Source: Streptomyces sp. SID4985 (GTDB lineage Bacteria > Actinomycetota > Actinomycetes > Streptomycetales > Streptomycetaceae). Taken from it: a stretch of 38,734 nucleotides of DNA. Shown one piece after another: positions 16,460 to 24,267 of this stretch (position 1 is its first letter; each line of letters starts with the position of its first letter). Below the pieces are notes generated by a model, which did not search any database, had not been told where the DNA came from, and saw only the letters and a list, made by a program, of their open reading frames with translations. Position numbers and translations under genes: made by a program. The DNA is taken from positions 1 through 38,734 of the forward strand of contig NZ_WWIR01000678.1 of the NCBI RefSeq assembly GCF_009863025.1. Reading direction: 5' to 3'.

Positions 16460-17607
16460 AAGAGAACATGTGGACCCGCTGGCCGTCCCGCGAGGCACTG
16501 GGCCGCGGTGGCACCTCCCAGGCCCGGCGGCTGTACTCCCGAGGCGTCAGGGTGCTGTTGCTCGGCCTGCTGCTGTGGGGAGCCTTCAGCCGGAGAGAGC
16601 TGAGCGTCGAGGGCGCGGCCGCCGCCGTCTCCGTGGTCCTGCTCACGGGCGCCGCGGCCTGGGGCTTCTTCCGGACCACCTACGCACACCGGCTCCTGCC
16701 CTCGCTGGCGCTCATGTCGACGCTGCTGGGCATCGCGGTTCTCGCGCAGGCCACCGGATTCGGCGGACCCGCCCTGGTGATCTGGTGCGGCTGCGGGATC
16801 ACCGCGCTCCAGCGGCTGCCGCTCGGGGCCGCCATGCCGGTGGCGGCGGTCGCCCTCGCCTCGTACTCCGCGGTCAACAACGACGTGTGGATGACCACCG
16901 CCGCCACCGTGGTGGGGATGGCCCTCGCCGGGTACGTCCTGCGGCTGGACGCCGAGTCCCGGGGCAACGCGCAGCGGCTGCTAGCCCAGGAGCGGGCCGC
17001 CCGGGAGGCCGAGGCGGAGTCGGCGGCGCTCGGCGAGCGGGCGAGGATAGCCCGGGAGATCCACGATGTGCTGGCCCACAGCCTCTCCGCGCAGCTGGTC
17101 CACCTGGAGGCGGCCCGGCTGCTCATCGAACGCGGCGCCGACCGGGAACAGATCCTGGAGCGGGTGGTGGCGGCGCGGGGGATGGCCAGGGACGGGCTCG
17201 AGGAGACCCGGCAGGCGCTGTCGGCGCTGCGCGGTGAACTGAGCCCGCTGGAGGAGTTCCTGACCGGTCTCGTCAGCGGGACCGACGGAGCCGAGGTCAC
17301 CGTCACGGGTGAGCGCAGACCGCTGACGGCCGAGTGCTCCCAGGCCGTGCGCCGGGTGGCCCAGGAGGCGATGACGAACGTCCGCAAGCACGCCAGGGGC
17401 GCCACGGTGCGGGTCCGGCTGGACTACGGCGAGCGCGAGGTGACGCTGGACGTCCGTGACGCGGGGGGCCGGCCGGGAGAACTCGCGGGGTCCGGCGGCG
17501 GATACGGTCTGCTCGGTATGCGGGAGCGTGCCGAACTGCTGGGCGGTTCGCTGGACGCGGGGCCGGACGAGAAGGGGTTCGCGGTGACATTGAAGGTGCC
17601 CGTATGA
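16456..17607 (+). CDS. NarL-type membrane sensor histidine kinase
   Basis: 383 residues from GTG 16456, overlapping the previous stop, with GGAAGGAG 6 nt upstream. About four or five N-terminal hydrophobic segments (for example VLLLGLLLWGAF, LMSTLLGIAVLAQATG, GAAMPVAAVALASYSAV). The HisKA_3 dimerisation domain has REIHDVLAHS with phospho-acceptor His203. The HATPase domain (about 290-380) ends with GGGYGLLGMRERAELLGG. It probably senses a signal in or near the membrane and phosphorylates the response regulator next door (Asp63). Stop/start overlap ATGA with that gene. Signal unknown. Confidence 0.92.
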   Translation: MKENMWTRWPSREALGRGGTSQARRLYSRGVRVLLLGLLLWGAFSRRELSVEGAAAAVSVVLLTGAAAWGFFRTTYAHRLLPSLALMSTLLGIAVLAQATGFGGPALVIWCGCGITALQRLPLGAAMPVAAVALASYSAVNNDVWMTTAATVVGMALAGYVLRLDAESRGNAQRLLAQERAAREAEAESAALGERARIAREIHDVLAHSLSAQLVHLEAARLLIERGADREQILERVVAARGMARDGLEETRQALSALRGELSPLEEFLTGLVSGTDGAEVTVTGERRPLTAECSQAVRRVAQEAMTNVRKHARGATVRVRLDYGEREVTLDVRDAGGRPGELAGSGGGYGLLGMRERAELLGGSLDAGPDEKGFAVTLKVPV

Positions 17608-18293
17608 CAGGGGCGGACGGAGGGCGGAAGGCCGCGCGCGTGGTGGTCGCCGACGACCAGACCGTGGTGCGGGAGGGAATCGTGATGCTGCTCGGGCTGC
17701 TGCCCGGCCTGGAGGTGGTCGGCTCGGCGCGGGACGGCGAGGACGCGGTGCGGCTCGTCGGTGAACTCGACCCGGACGTGGTGCTGATGGACCTCAGGAT
17801 GCCCCGCTGTGACGGGGTGGAGGCCACCCGGCTCATCCGTGGCCGGTATCCGAGAACGCAGGTCGTGGTGCTGACCACCTTCGCGGACGACGACTCGCTG
17901 TTCGCGGCGCTGCGCGCGGGAGCGCGGGGCTATCTCACCAAGGACGCGGGCGGGGACGAGATCGTGCGGGCGGTGGAGAGCGTCCTGTCGGGAGACGCGG
18001 GGCTCGCGCCGAGTGTCCAACGCCGTTTGCTGGAGCGGCTGTCGGAGACCGGGGCCGTCGCCGCGCCGGAACCTCCCGAGGCGCCCGACGGGCTCACCGG
18101 GCGCGAGATCGAGGTGCTGGTGCTGATCGCGGAGGGGCTCACCAACCAGGAGATCGCGCGGGAGTTGCACGTCTCCACGGCGACGGTGAAGACGCACATC
18201 AACAACCTGTTCGCGAAGACGGGGCTCAAGGACCGTGCGCAGGCGGTGCGTTACGCGTACGCGAAGCGACTGGTGCGGCCGAGAGCGGAGTGA
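17604..18293 (+). CDS. NarL/FixJ-type response regulator
   Basis: 229 residues from ATG 17604, overlapping the kinase stop. The receiver domain (about 12-130) has the acidic pair DD17-18, phospho-acceptor Asp63 (VLMDLRMP), a Thr in VLTTF and Lys in YLTKDAG. The LuxR helix-turn-helix (about 164-220) reads LTGREIEVLVLIAEGLTNQEIA and VSTATVKTHINNLFAKTG. It is a DNA-binding transcription factor. It precedes the DUF485/symporter pair by 150 nt, so the pair may be its target. Confidence 0.94.
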   Translation: MTGADGGRKAARVVVADDQTVVREGIVMLLGLLPGLEVVGSARDGEDAVRLVGELDPDVVLMDLRMPRCDGVEATRLIRGRYPRTQVVVLTTFADDDSLFAALRAGARGYLTKDAGGDEIVRAVESVLSGDAGLAPSVQRRLLERLSETGAVAAPEPPEAPDGLTGREIEVLVLIAEGLTNQEIARELHVSTATVKTHINNLFAKTGLKDRAQAVRYAYAKRLVRPRAE

Positions 18294-18445
18294 CTTGCCT
18301 CACCTGATGGGGTGAAGTGGTACGTCAGGAGCTGTCGGGGATCTTCCCGATCTGTCCATCCTTGGGTATGCAGTCGAGCAACGGCCGGACCCACGGGGCT
18401 GAGGAGAGCCCCCGCGGTGCGGCCGACAACCAGGAAGAGCAGGGC

Positions 18446-18916
18446 GTGACTTCCCCCGATGTCCGGCACGAGGACCCTTGGCGCGACACGCAGACCACCG
18501 GCCGAGCCGACCTGGACGGAGCGGGCCGACCCGCGCCGACCGTGCCGGCCGCGCGCGGTGAGGCCGAGGCGGTGACCGCCCGGGCCCGGGATGTGTACCT
18601 CGAGGTGCAGCGAAGCGAGGCGTTCCAGGAAGTGCGCAGCCGGTACCGGCGGTTCGTGGTCCCGGCGGTCGCGGCCTTCTTCCTCTGGTACGTGGGGTAC
18701 GTGGTCACCGCGACCGCCGCGCCGGGCTTCATGGCCAGGCCCGTGGCGGGGGCGTTGAACGTGGGAATGCTCGCGGGGCTGGGGCAGTTCGTCAGCACCT
18801 TCCTGCTCACCTGGGCCTACGCCCGGCACGCACGGCTGCGTCGGGACCGTGCCGCGCTGGAGTTGCGCTGGGACACCCAGGAGCTGACCCGGGGTGCCCG
18901 GGGAGGTGTCCTGTGA
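18446..18916 (+). CDS. DUF485 family membrane protein (YjcH-like)
   Basis: 156 residues from GTG 18446, chosen for GGAAGAG upstream; in-frame starts at GTG 18317 and ATG 18368 would add up to 43 residues of weak sequence. After a charged N-terminus, the DUF485 core begins near residue 55: SRYRRFVVPAVAAFFLWYVGYVVT, then GALNVGMLAGLGQFVSTFLLTWAYARHA, two membrane helices. In other bacteria (yjcH-actP) such small proteins are paired with an acetate symporter. The stop overlaps the symporter start (GTGA), so the two are translationally coupled. Confidence 0.85.
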   Translation: MTSPDVRHEDPWRDTQTTGRADLDGAGRPAPTVPAARGEAEAVTARARDVYLEVQRSEAFQEVRSRYRRFVVPAVAAFFLWYVGYVVTATAAPGFMARPVAGALNVGMLAGLGQFVSTFLLTWAYARHARLRRDRAALELRWDTQELTRGARGGVL

Positions 18917-20505
18917 CGAGTCATCACCAGACGCTGACGCTGGTGCTGTTCAGCATGTTCGTGGCCGTGACGCTGGGCATCACGACCTGGGTGAGCCGTC
19001 GGCGGCACGGTTCGGCGGAGGAGTTCTACGCGGGCGGACGGCTCTTCACCCCCCTGGAGAACGGGTTCGCGATCTCGGGGGACTACCTGTCGGCCGCCTC
19101 CTTCCTGGGTGTGGCGGGGCTGATCGCGCTGTACGGCTACGACGGGCTGCTGTACGCGGTCGGTTTCCTCGTGGCGTGGCTGCTCGTGCTGTTCCTCGCG
19201 GCGGAACTGGTGCGCAACTGCGGGCGGTTCACCCTCGCCGACGTGGTGGCCGCGCGGATGAGCGAGCGGCCGGTGCGGATCGCGACCGGGACGTCCTCGG
19301 TCACGGTGTCGGTGCTCTACCTGGTGGCGCAGATGGTCGGCGCGGGCAGTCTGGTGGCGCTGCTGCTCGGCCGGACCAGCGCGGCCGCGCAGGCGTGGAC
19401 GGTCATCGGGGTCGGGGCGCTGATGGTGATCTATGTGTCCCTGGGCGGGATGCGGGCGACCACCTGGATCCAGATCGTGAAGGCGGTCCTGATGCTCGTC
19501 GGGACGATCGCGCTGACCGTGATGGTGCTGGTGCGATTCCACGGGGACTTCAACCAGTTGCTGGTGACGGCGGCGGAGCGCAGTGGGCACGGGATGCGGT
19601 ACCTGGCGCCGGGGCTGAGGTACGGCGGGGGCTGGACGGCGCGGCTGGACTTCATCAGCCTGGGGCTCGCGCTGGTGTTCGGTACGGCGGGGCTGCCGCA
19701 CATCCTGTCCCGGTTCTACACGGTGCCGACCGCGCGGGCGGCCCGGCGGTCCACGGTGTGGTCGATCGGGCTGATCGGTGGCTTCTACCTGATGGCGATC
19801 GTCCTCGGGTTCGCGGCGACGGCGGTCGTCGGCGCGGACACGCTGCGTGCCTCCAACGCGGCCGGGAACACGGCGATTCCACTGCTCGCGTTCGACCTGG
19901 GCGGCGGTGCCGAGTCGACCGGCGGCCCGGTCCTGTTCGCGATGGTGGCGGCCGTGGCCTTCGCGACGATCCTCGCGGTCGTCGCCGGGATCACCCTGTC
20001 CTCGTCGGCGTCGGTGGCACATGACCTGTACGCGTCGCTGCGGCGGCCGGCGGCCAAGGTGCGCAGTGAGGTGACCGTGGCGCGGGTCGCGGCGGCCTTC
20101 ATCGGGGTCGTGGCCATCGCGCTGGGGCTGCTGGCCCGCAATCTGAACGTCGCCTTCCTGGTCGGTCTCGCCTTCGCGGTGGCCGCGTCGGCGAACCTCC
20201 CGGCGCTGCTGTACTCGCTGTTCTGGCGCGGGTTCACCACGCGGGGCGCGGTGTGGTCGGTGTACGGCGGGCTGGTTCCGGCGCTGATCCTGGTGGTGCT
20301 GTCGCCGGTGGTGTCGGGAAGTCCCGGGTCGCTGTTCCCGGATGTGGACTTCCAGTACTTCCCGTTGCAGAACCCGGGGATCGTCTCGATCCCGCTGGGC
20401 TTCCTGGCGGGCTGGCTGGGCACGGTCACCTCGGACGAGGTGGCGGACGAGGCCAAGTTCGCGGAGACCGAGGTGCGTTCGCTGACGGGCGCCGGGGCTG
20501 TGTGA
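18913..20505 (+). CDS. Sodium:solute symporter, ActP/MctC-like
   Basis: 530 residues from GTG 18913, overlapping the DUF485 stop. About 13 hydrophobic segments fill the chain. Typical SSS features include SRRRHGSAEEFYAGGR near the N-terminus, GDYLSAASFLG (about 56-66), LADVVAARM, YLVAQMVGAGS and a GGMRATTWIQ segment. Together with the DUF485 partner this points to Na+-driven uptake of acetate or another short monocarboxylate. The substrate is inferred from the partner and family. The C-terminal segment is hydrophilic and short. No terminator is obvious before the convergent response regulator, only a repeated 16-bp sequence. Confidence 0.88.
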   Translation: MTSHHQTLTLVLFSMFVAVTLGITTWVSRRRHGSAEEFYAGGRLFTPLENGFAISGDYLSAASFLGVAGLIALYGYDGLLYAVGFLVAWLLVLFLAAELVRNCGRFTLADVVAARMSERPVRIATGTSSVTVSVLYLVAQMVGAGSLVALLLGRTSAAAQAWTVIGVGALMVIYVSLGGMRATTWIQIVKAVLMLVGTIALTVMVLVRFHGDFNQLLVTAAERSGHGMRYLAPGLRYGGGWTARLDFISLGLALVFGTAGLPHILSRFYTVPTARAARRSTVWSIGLIGGFYLMAIVLGFAATAVVGADTLRASNAAGNTAIPLLAFDLGGGAESTGGPVLFAMVAAVAFATILAVVAGITLSSSASVAHDLYASLRRPAAKVRSEVTVARVAAAFIGVVAIALGLLARNLNVAFLVGLAFAVAASANLPALLYSLFWRGFTTRGAVWSVYGGLVPALILVVLSPVVSGSPGSLFPDVDFQYFPLQNPGIVSIPLGFLAGWLGTVTSDEVADEAKFAETEVRSLTGAGAV

Positions 20506-20580
20506 GCACCGGCGGTTCACAGCACCGGCGATGGAGAACACCGGCGGCTCACGGCACCGGCGGCTCACGGCACCGGCCAC
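20506..20580 (+). repeat. Short degenerate repeat (CACCGGCGG-CTCACGG)
   Basis: Four or five copies of a 16-bp unit with core CACCGGCGG lie between the symporter stop and the convergent response regulator. They may fold as a terminator. Confidence 0.65.
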
Positions 20581-20596
20581 CCCGCGCCCCGGACGG

Positions 20597-21289
20597 TCAG
20601 GGTGACACCCAGGCGTACCGGTGCTCGGGGCGGCCGGTGTCGCCGTACTTGAGGGAGAGGCGCAGGCGGCCGGACTGTTCCAGGCGGCGGAGGTAGCGCT
20701 GGGCGGTGGACCGGCTCAGGCCGGTCCGGATCGCCACCTCGTGGGCGGACAGCGGGTGTTCGGCGTGGTGCAGGACCTCACAGATGAGTTCGTTGGTGGG
20801 TTCCGAGTGGCCGCTGGGCAGGCCCGGCACGGAGGGGGCCGGGGCGGTGCGCAGGGCGCCGAAGATGCGGTCGACCTGTTCCTGGCCAGTCACCTGGCGG
20901 CCGCCGACGCGTTCCATGGTGCGGCGCAGGGCGGCGTAGGAGTCCAGCCGTCCGCGCAGGGCGGCGAAGGTGAAGGGCTTGACCAGGTAGTGCAGGGCGC
21001 CGAGGCGCATGGCCTGTTGGACGGTCGCCACGTCGCCTGCCGCCGTGATCATGATGACGTCGGCGCCGTGGCCGTGCTGCCGCATCCGGTGGACGAGTTC
21101 GAGGCCGGTGCCGTCCGGCAGATAGTGGTCGAGCAGCACCAGGTCGACGCTGCCGCGCTCGACGGCGGCCAGGGCCTGGGCGGCGTTGTGAGCGCGGGCG
21201 GTGACCCGGAAACCGGGAACCTTTCCCACGTACTTGGCGTTGATCTCGGCAACGCGGTAGTCGTCGTCCACCACCAGGACGTCAATCAT
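20597..21289 (-). CDS. CitB/DpiA-like response regulator
   Basis: 230 residues from ATG 21289; GTG 21298 is an alternative. The receiver domain starts VLVVDDDYRVAEINAKYV (about 4-21) with phospho-acceptor Asp54 (LLDHYLPDGTGLEL), a conserved Thr-Ala (ITAAGD), and Lys in YLVKPF near 104. The C-terminal half (about 160-225) has a winged-helix output with a helix-turn-helix (HPLSAHEVAIRTGLSRSTAQRYLRRLE). Family members control C4-dicarboxylate/citrate genes with a CitA/DcuS-type kinase. That kinase lies at 24268-25941, separated by a divergent ABC importer, which makes the importer a likely target. Confidence 0.92.
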   Translation of the reverse strand: MIDVLVVDDDYRVAEINAKYVGKVPGFRVTARAHNAAQALAAVERGSVDLVLLDHYLPDGTGLELVHRMRQHGHGADVIMITAAGDVATVQQAMRLGALHYLVKPFTFAALRGRLDSYAALRRTMERVGGRQVTGQEQVDRIFGALRTAPAPSVPGLPSGHSEPTNELICEVLHHAEHPLSAHEVAIRTGLSRSTAQRYLRRLEQSGRLRLSLKYGDTGRPEHRYAWVSP

Positions 21290-21365
21290 GAGGCCCACCC
21301 TTCCCAGGCCGGCGTGCGAGGGGCCCGCGCGTTAAGCCCGTGTTTCGGCTCCGCAGTTCTAGCGT

Positions 21366-21416
21366 GAGCAAAACGAGCACAACAGCCTCTTGCGAGCAAA
21401 AGAACGGGTTGCGCTC
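21366..21416. promoter_or_regulatory. Iterated GAGC(A/G)(A/C)AA boxes
   Basis: Three direct copies (GAGCAAAA 21366-21373, GAGCACAA 21375-21382, GAGCAAAA 21394-21401) and one inverted (TTGCGCTC 21409-21416) sit in the 172-base divergent gap. They are candidate binding sites for the adjacent response regulator. The importer -10 candidate is TACCGT (21448-21453), about 8 nt before ATG 21462. Confidence 0.5.
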
Positions 21417-21461
21417 ACAAGACTGCTGCTGTGGCGGGGGCCACACCTACCGTCCCCCGGT

Positions 21462-22277
21462 ATGAGCGCAGACACCAGCCCCGCCATCGAGTTGAGGGGC
21501 GCGACCAAGAACTTCAGGACGCCGTCCGGCGAACTGCACACGGCTGTCCGGGAGTTGGATCTGACCGTGGGGCGCGGCGAGTTCGTCGCCGTCGTGGGCC
21601 CGACCGGGTGCGGCAAGTCCACCACGCTCACTCTCGTCAGCGGCCTCGAGGAGCCCAGCGAGGGCGAGGTGCTGGTGGCCGGGAAGCCGGTCGACGGCGT
21701 GAGCGGCAAGGTCGGGTTCGTCTTCCAGCAGGACGCCACCTTCCCCTGGCGGACGGTGCTGGCCAATGTGATGGCGGGCCCCCGTTTCCGGGGTGTGCCC
21801 AAGGCGGAGGCCAAGGAGAAGGCCCGCGCGTGGCTGGCCCGGGTCGGGCTCGCCGCGTTCGAGGACCGCTATCCGCACCAGCTCTCCGGTGGCCAGCGCA
21901 AGCGCGTCGCCCTCGCGGCGACCTTCGTCAACGACCCCGAGATCCTGCTCATGGACGAGCCGTTCTCCGCGCTCGACGTGCAGACCCGGGCGCTGATGTC
22001 CGACGAGTTGCTGGAGTTGTGGGAGGGCACCGGGGCTTCCGTCGTGTTCGTCACCCACGACCTGGAGGAGTCCATCGCCTTGGCCGACAGGGTCGTGGTG
22101 ATGACCGCCGGGCCCGCGACCGTGAAGCAGGTCTTCGACATCGACCTGCCCCGGCCGCGCAAGGTCGAGTCGGTGCGCCTGGAGCCGCGGTTCATCGAGA
22201 TCTACCGCGAGATCTGGGCCTCCCTCGGCGAAGAGGTCCGCATCACCCGTGAGCGAGGTGCCGCGAATGTCGCCTGA
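21462..22277 (+). CDS. ABC importer ATPase, NitT/TauT (SsuB/TauB) type
   Basis: 271 residues from ATG 21462; no ribosome-binding site is visible, but a -10-like TACCGT is about 8 nt upstream, so the mRNA may be leaderless. Walker A is GPTGCGKSTT (about 45-54), the Q-loop FVFQQDATFPW, signature LSGGQRKRVAL, Walker B ILLMDEPFSALD and the H-loop VTHDLEES. The tail (DLPRPRKVES) is the NitT/TauT pattern. Energises uptake of a small anion or base by the permease and lipoprotein next door. Its end overlaps the permease start by 11 nt (ATG 22267). Confidence 0.93.
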   Translation: MSADTSPAIELRGATKNFRTPSGELHTAVRELDLTVGRGEFVAVVGPTGCGKSTTLTLVSGLEEPSEGEVLVAGKPVDGVSGKVGFVFQQDATFPWRTVLANVMAGPRFRGVPKAEAKEKARAWLARVGLAAFEDRYPHQLSGGQRKRVALAATFVNDPEILLMDEPFSALDVQTRALMSDELLELWEGTGASVVFVTHDLEESIALADRVVVMTAGPATVKQVFDIDLPRPRKVESVRLEPRFIEIYREIWASLGEEVRITRERGAANVA

Positions 22278-23130
22278 GACCCTGTCCACGCCCCTGGTCA
22301 CCACCGCCAAGCCCCAGGACCGCGCGCAGTCGCGGGCCCGAGCCGCCCGCAGGCGCAAGGTGGTCGTCGTGGCCGCCCGGATACTGCTCCTCGTGGCCGT
22401 GCTCGGCCTGTGGGAGGGGTTGTCCCGGGCGAAGGTCATCGACCCGTTCAACTTCTCGATGCCGTCGGCCATCTGGGACCAGATCCAGTCCTGGACACTG
22501 CACGGGACGGCGCTCGGTTCGCTGGGCGAGCAGATCTGGTACACGCTGTACGAGGCGCTGCTCGGCTGGTTCATCGGCGTCGCGGCCGGTGTCGTCCTCG
22601 GTATCGCGCTGGGCCGGGTCGCCTTCCTCGCCGACCTGCTCGGGCCGTACATCAAGGTGCTCAACTCGATTCCCAGGATCGTCCTGGCGCCGGTCTTCCT
22701 GATCTGGTTCGGGCTCGGCCCGGCCTCCAAGGTCGCCTCCGCCGTGGTGCTGGTCTTCTTCCCGGTGTTCTTCAACGCCTTCCAGGGCGCCCGCGAGGTG
22801 GACCGCAACCTCGTCTCCAACGCGCGGATGCTCGGCGCGAGCGACCGGCAGGTGACGCTCCAGGTGGTCATCCCCTCGGCCACCTCGTGGATCTTCACCA
22901 GCCTGCACGTCAGCTTCGGCTTCGCGCTGATCGGCGCCATCGTGGGCGAGTACATCGGCGCCACCCGGGGCATCGGCCTGCTCGTCGCCCAGTCGCAGGG
23001 CACCCTCAACTCCGCCGGTGTGTACGCCGCGATGGTCATCCTCGCGGTCGTGGCCCTGCTCGCGGAGGGACTGCTGACCTTCGCCGAGCGCCGCATCTTC
23101 CGCTGGAAGCCGTCGAACTCCGAGCAGTGA
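22267..23130 (+). CDS. ABC importer permease, NitT/TauT (SsuC) type
   Basis: 287 residues from ATG 22267, with GAGG 8 nt upstream; an in-frame GTG at 22249 would add six residues. Six hydrophobic segments with the usual cytoplasmic loop NARMLGASDRQVTLQVVIPSA (EAA loop, about 190-210), which contacts the ATPase. The N-terminus is a positively charged tail (RARAARRRK). Homodimeric permease of a binding-protein-dependent importer. The substrate cannot be read from sequence. Confidence 0.92.
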   Translation: MSPETLSTPLVTTAKPQDRAQSRARAARRRKVVVVAARILLLVAVLGLWEGLSRAKVIDPFNFSMPSAIWDQIQSWTLHGTALGSLGEQIWYTLYEALLGWFIGVAAGVVLGIALGRVAFLADLLGPYIKVLNSIPRIVLAPVFLIWFGLGPASKVASAVVLVFFPVFFNAFQGAREVDRNLVSNARMLGASDRQVTLQVVIPSATSWIFTSLHVSFGFALIGAIVGEYIGATRGIGLLVAQSQGTLNSAGVYAAMVILAVVALLAEGLLTFAERRIFRWKPSNSEQ

Positions 23131-23193
23131 CCGCTCCCTTCGAAAACCTTGTCCCACATCCCGCGCCGCCCCCGCTCACAAGGACGTGACCCC

Positions 23194-24249
23194 ATGCGCA
23201 CCCGATCCCGCGCCCGCCACACCGCCCTCGCCGCCGCCTGTCTGCTCGCCGTCTCCTCCCTCACCGCCTGCGCCAACGAGGTGGCCGGTACGACCTCTTC
23301 GGGCAGTGGCGGTCACGGTGAGAAGGTCAAGATCATGGTCGGCGGCCTGGACAAGGTCATCTACCTGCCCGCGATGCTCACCCAGCGCCTCGGCTACTTC
23401 CGCGACGCCGGGCTCGACGTGGAGCTGCTGACCGAGCCCGCCGGTGTCCAGGCCGAGACCGCGCTCGTCTCCGGCCAGGTCCAGGGCTGCGTCGGCTTCT
23501 ACGACCACACTCTCGACCTTCAGGTGAAGGGCAAGTCGGTGGAGTCCGTGGTGCAGTTCTCGCACGCCCCCGGCGAGGTGGAGGTCGTCTCGGCCAAGCG
23601 GAAGGGCGAGATCACCTCGCCCGGTGACTTCAAGGGCCGCAAGCTCGGAGTCACGGGGCTGGGGTCGTCCACCGACTTCCTCACCAAGTACCTCGCGGTG
23701 AAGCACGGGGTGAAGATCAACGAGTTCAGCCCGGTCGCGGTCGGCGCGGGGCCGACGTTCATCGCGGCGCTCCAACAGGGCTCCATTGACGCGGGCATGA
23801 CGACCGACCCGACCGTCGCCACGATCCTGGAGAAGAAGGCCGGCAGCGTCCTCGTCGACATGCGGACGCCCGAGGGGTCGGAGAAGGCGCTCGGCGGGCC
23901 GTACCCCTCCTCCAGCCTGTACATGCGCACCGACTGGGTGAACAGCCACAAGCCGACCGTGCAGAAGCTCGCCGACGCGTTCGTCCGCACGCTGGGCTGG
24001 ATGTCCACGCACAGCGCCGACGAGATCGCCGCGAAGATGCCCGCCGACTACTCCCAAGGCGACAAGAAGCTCTACGCCGAGGCGATCAAGAGCACGCTGC
24101 CGATGTTCACCAAGGACGGCGTGATGCCCGAGAACGGGCCCGAGACCGTCGAGAAGGTCCTCAAGGCCTTCAACCCGAACATCAAGAACGCCGACGTGGA
24201 CCTGAAGAAGACCTACACCACCGAGTTCGCCGAGAAGGCGGCCAAGTGA
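23194..24249 (+). CDS. Substrate-binding lipoprotein of the ABC importer
   Basis: 351 residues from ATG 23194 (AAGGA about 9 nt upstream). The signal peptide has Arg-rich n-region RTRSRARH and lipobox LTAC with Cys26, so it is a membrane-anchored lipoprotein. The mature domain follows the NMT1/SsuA type II fold: KVIYLPAMLTQRLGYFRDAGLDVEL, then ETALVSGQVQGCVGFYDHTLDL and KLGVTGLGSSTDFLTKYLA. Related proteins bind alkanesulfonates, nitrate, taurine or thiamine precursors; the ligand here is unknown. Ends 18 nt before the convergent sensor kinase. Confidence 0.92.
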   Translation: MRTRSRARHTALAAACLLAVSSLTACANEVAGTTSSGSGGHGEKVKIMVGGLDKVIYLPAMLTQRLGYFRDAGLDVELLTEPAGVQAETALVSGQVQGCVGFYDHTLDLQVKGKSVESVVQFSHAPGEVEVVSAKRKGEITSPGDFKGRKLGVTGLGSSTDFLTKYLAVKHGVKINEFSPVAVGAGPTFIAALQQGSIDAGMTTDPTVATILEKKAGSVLVDMRTPEGSEKALGGPYPSSSLYMRTDWVNSHKPTVQKLADAFVRTLGWMSTHSADEIAAKMPADYSQGDKKLYAEAIKSTLPMFTKDGVMPENGPETVEKVLKAFNPNIKNADVDLKKTYTTEFAEKAAK

Positions 24250-24267
24250 CGGCCCGCTGAAACCCCC

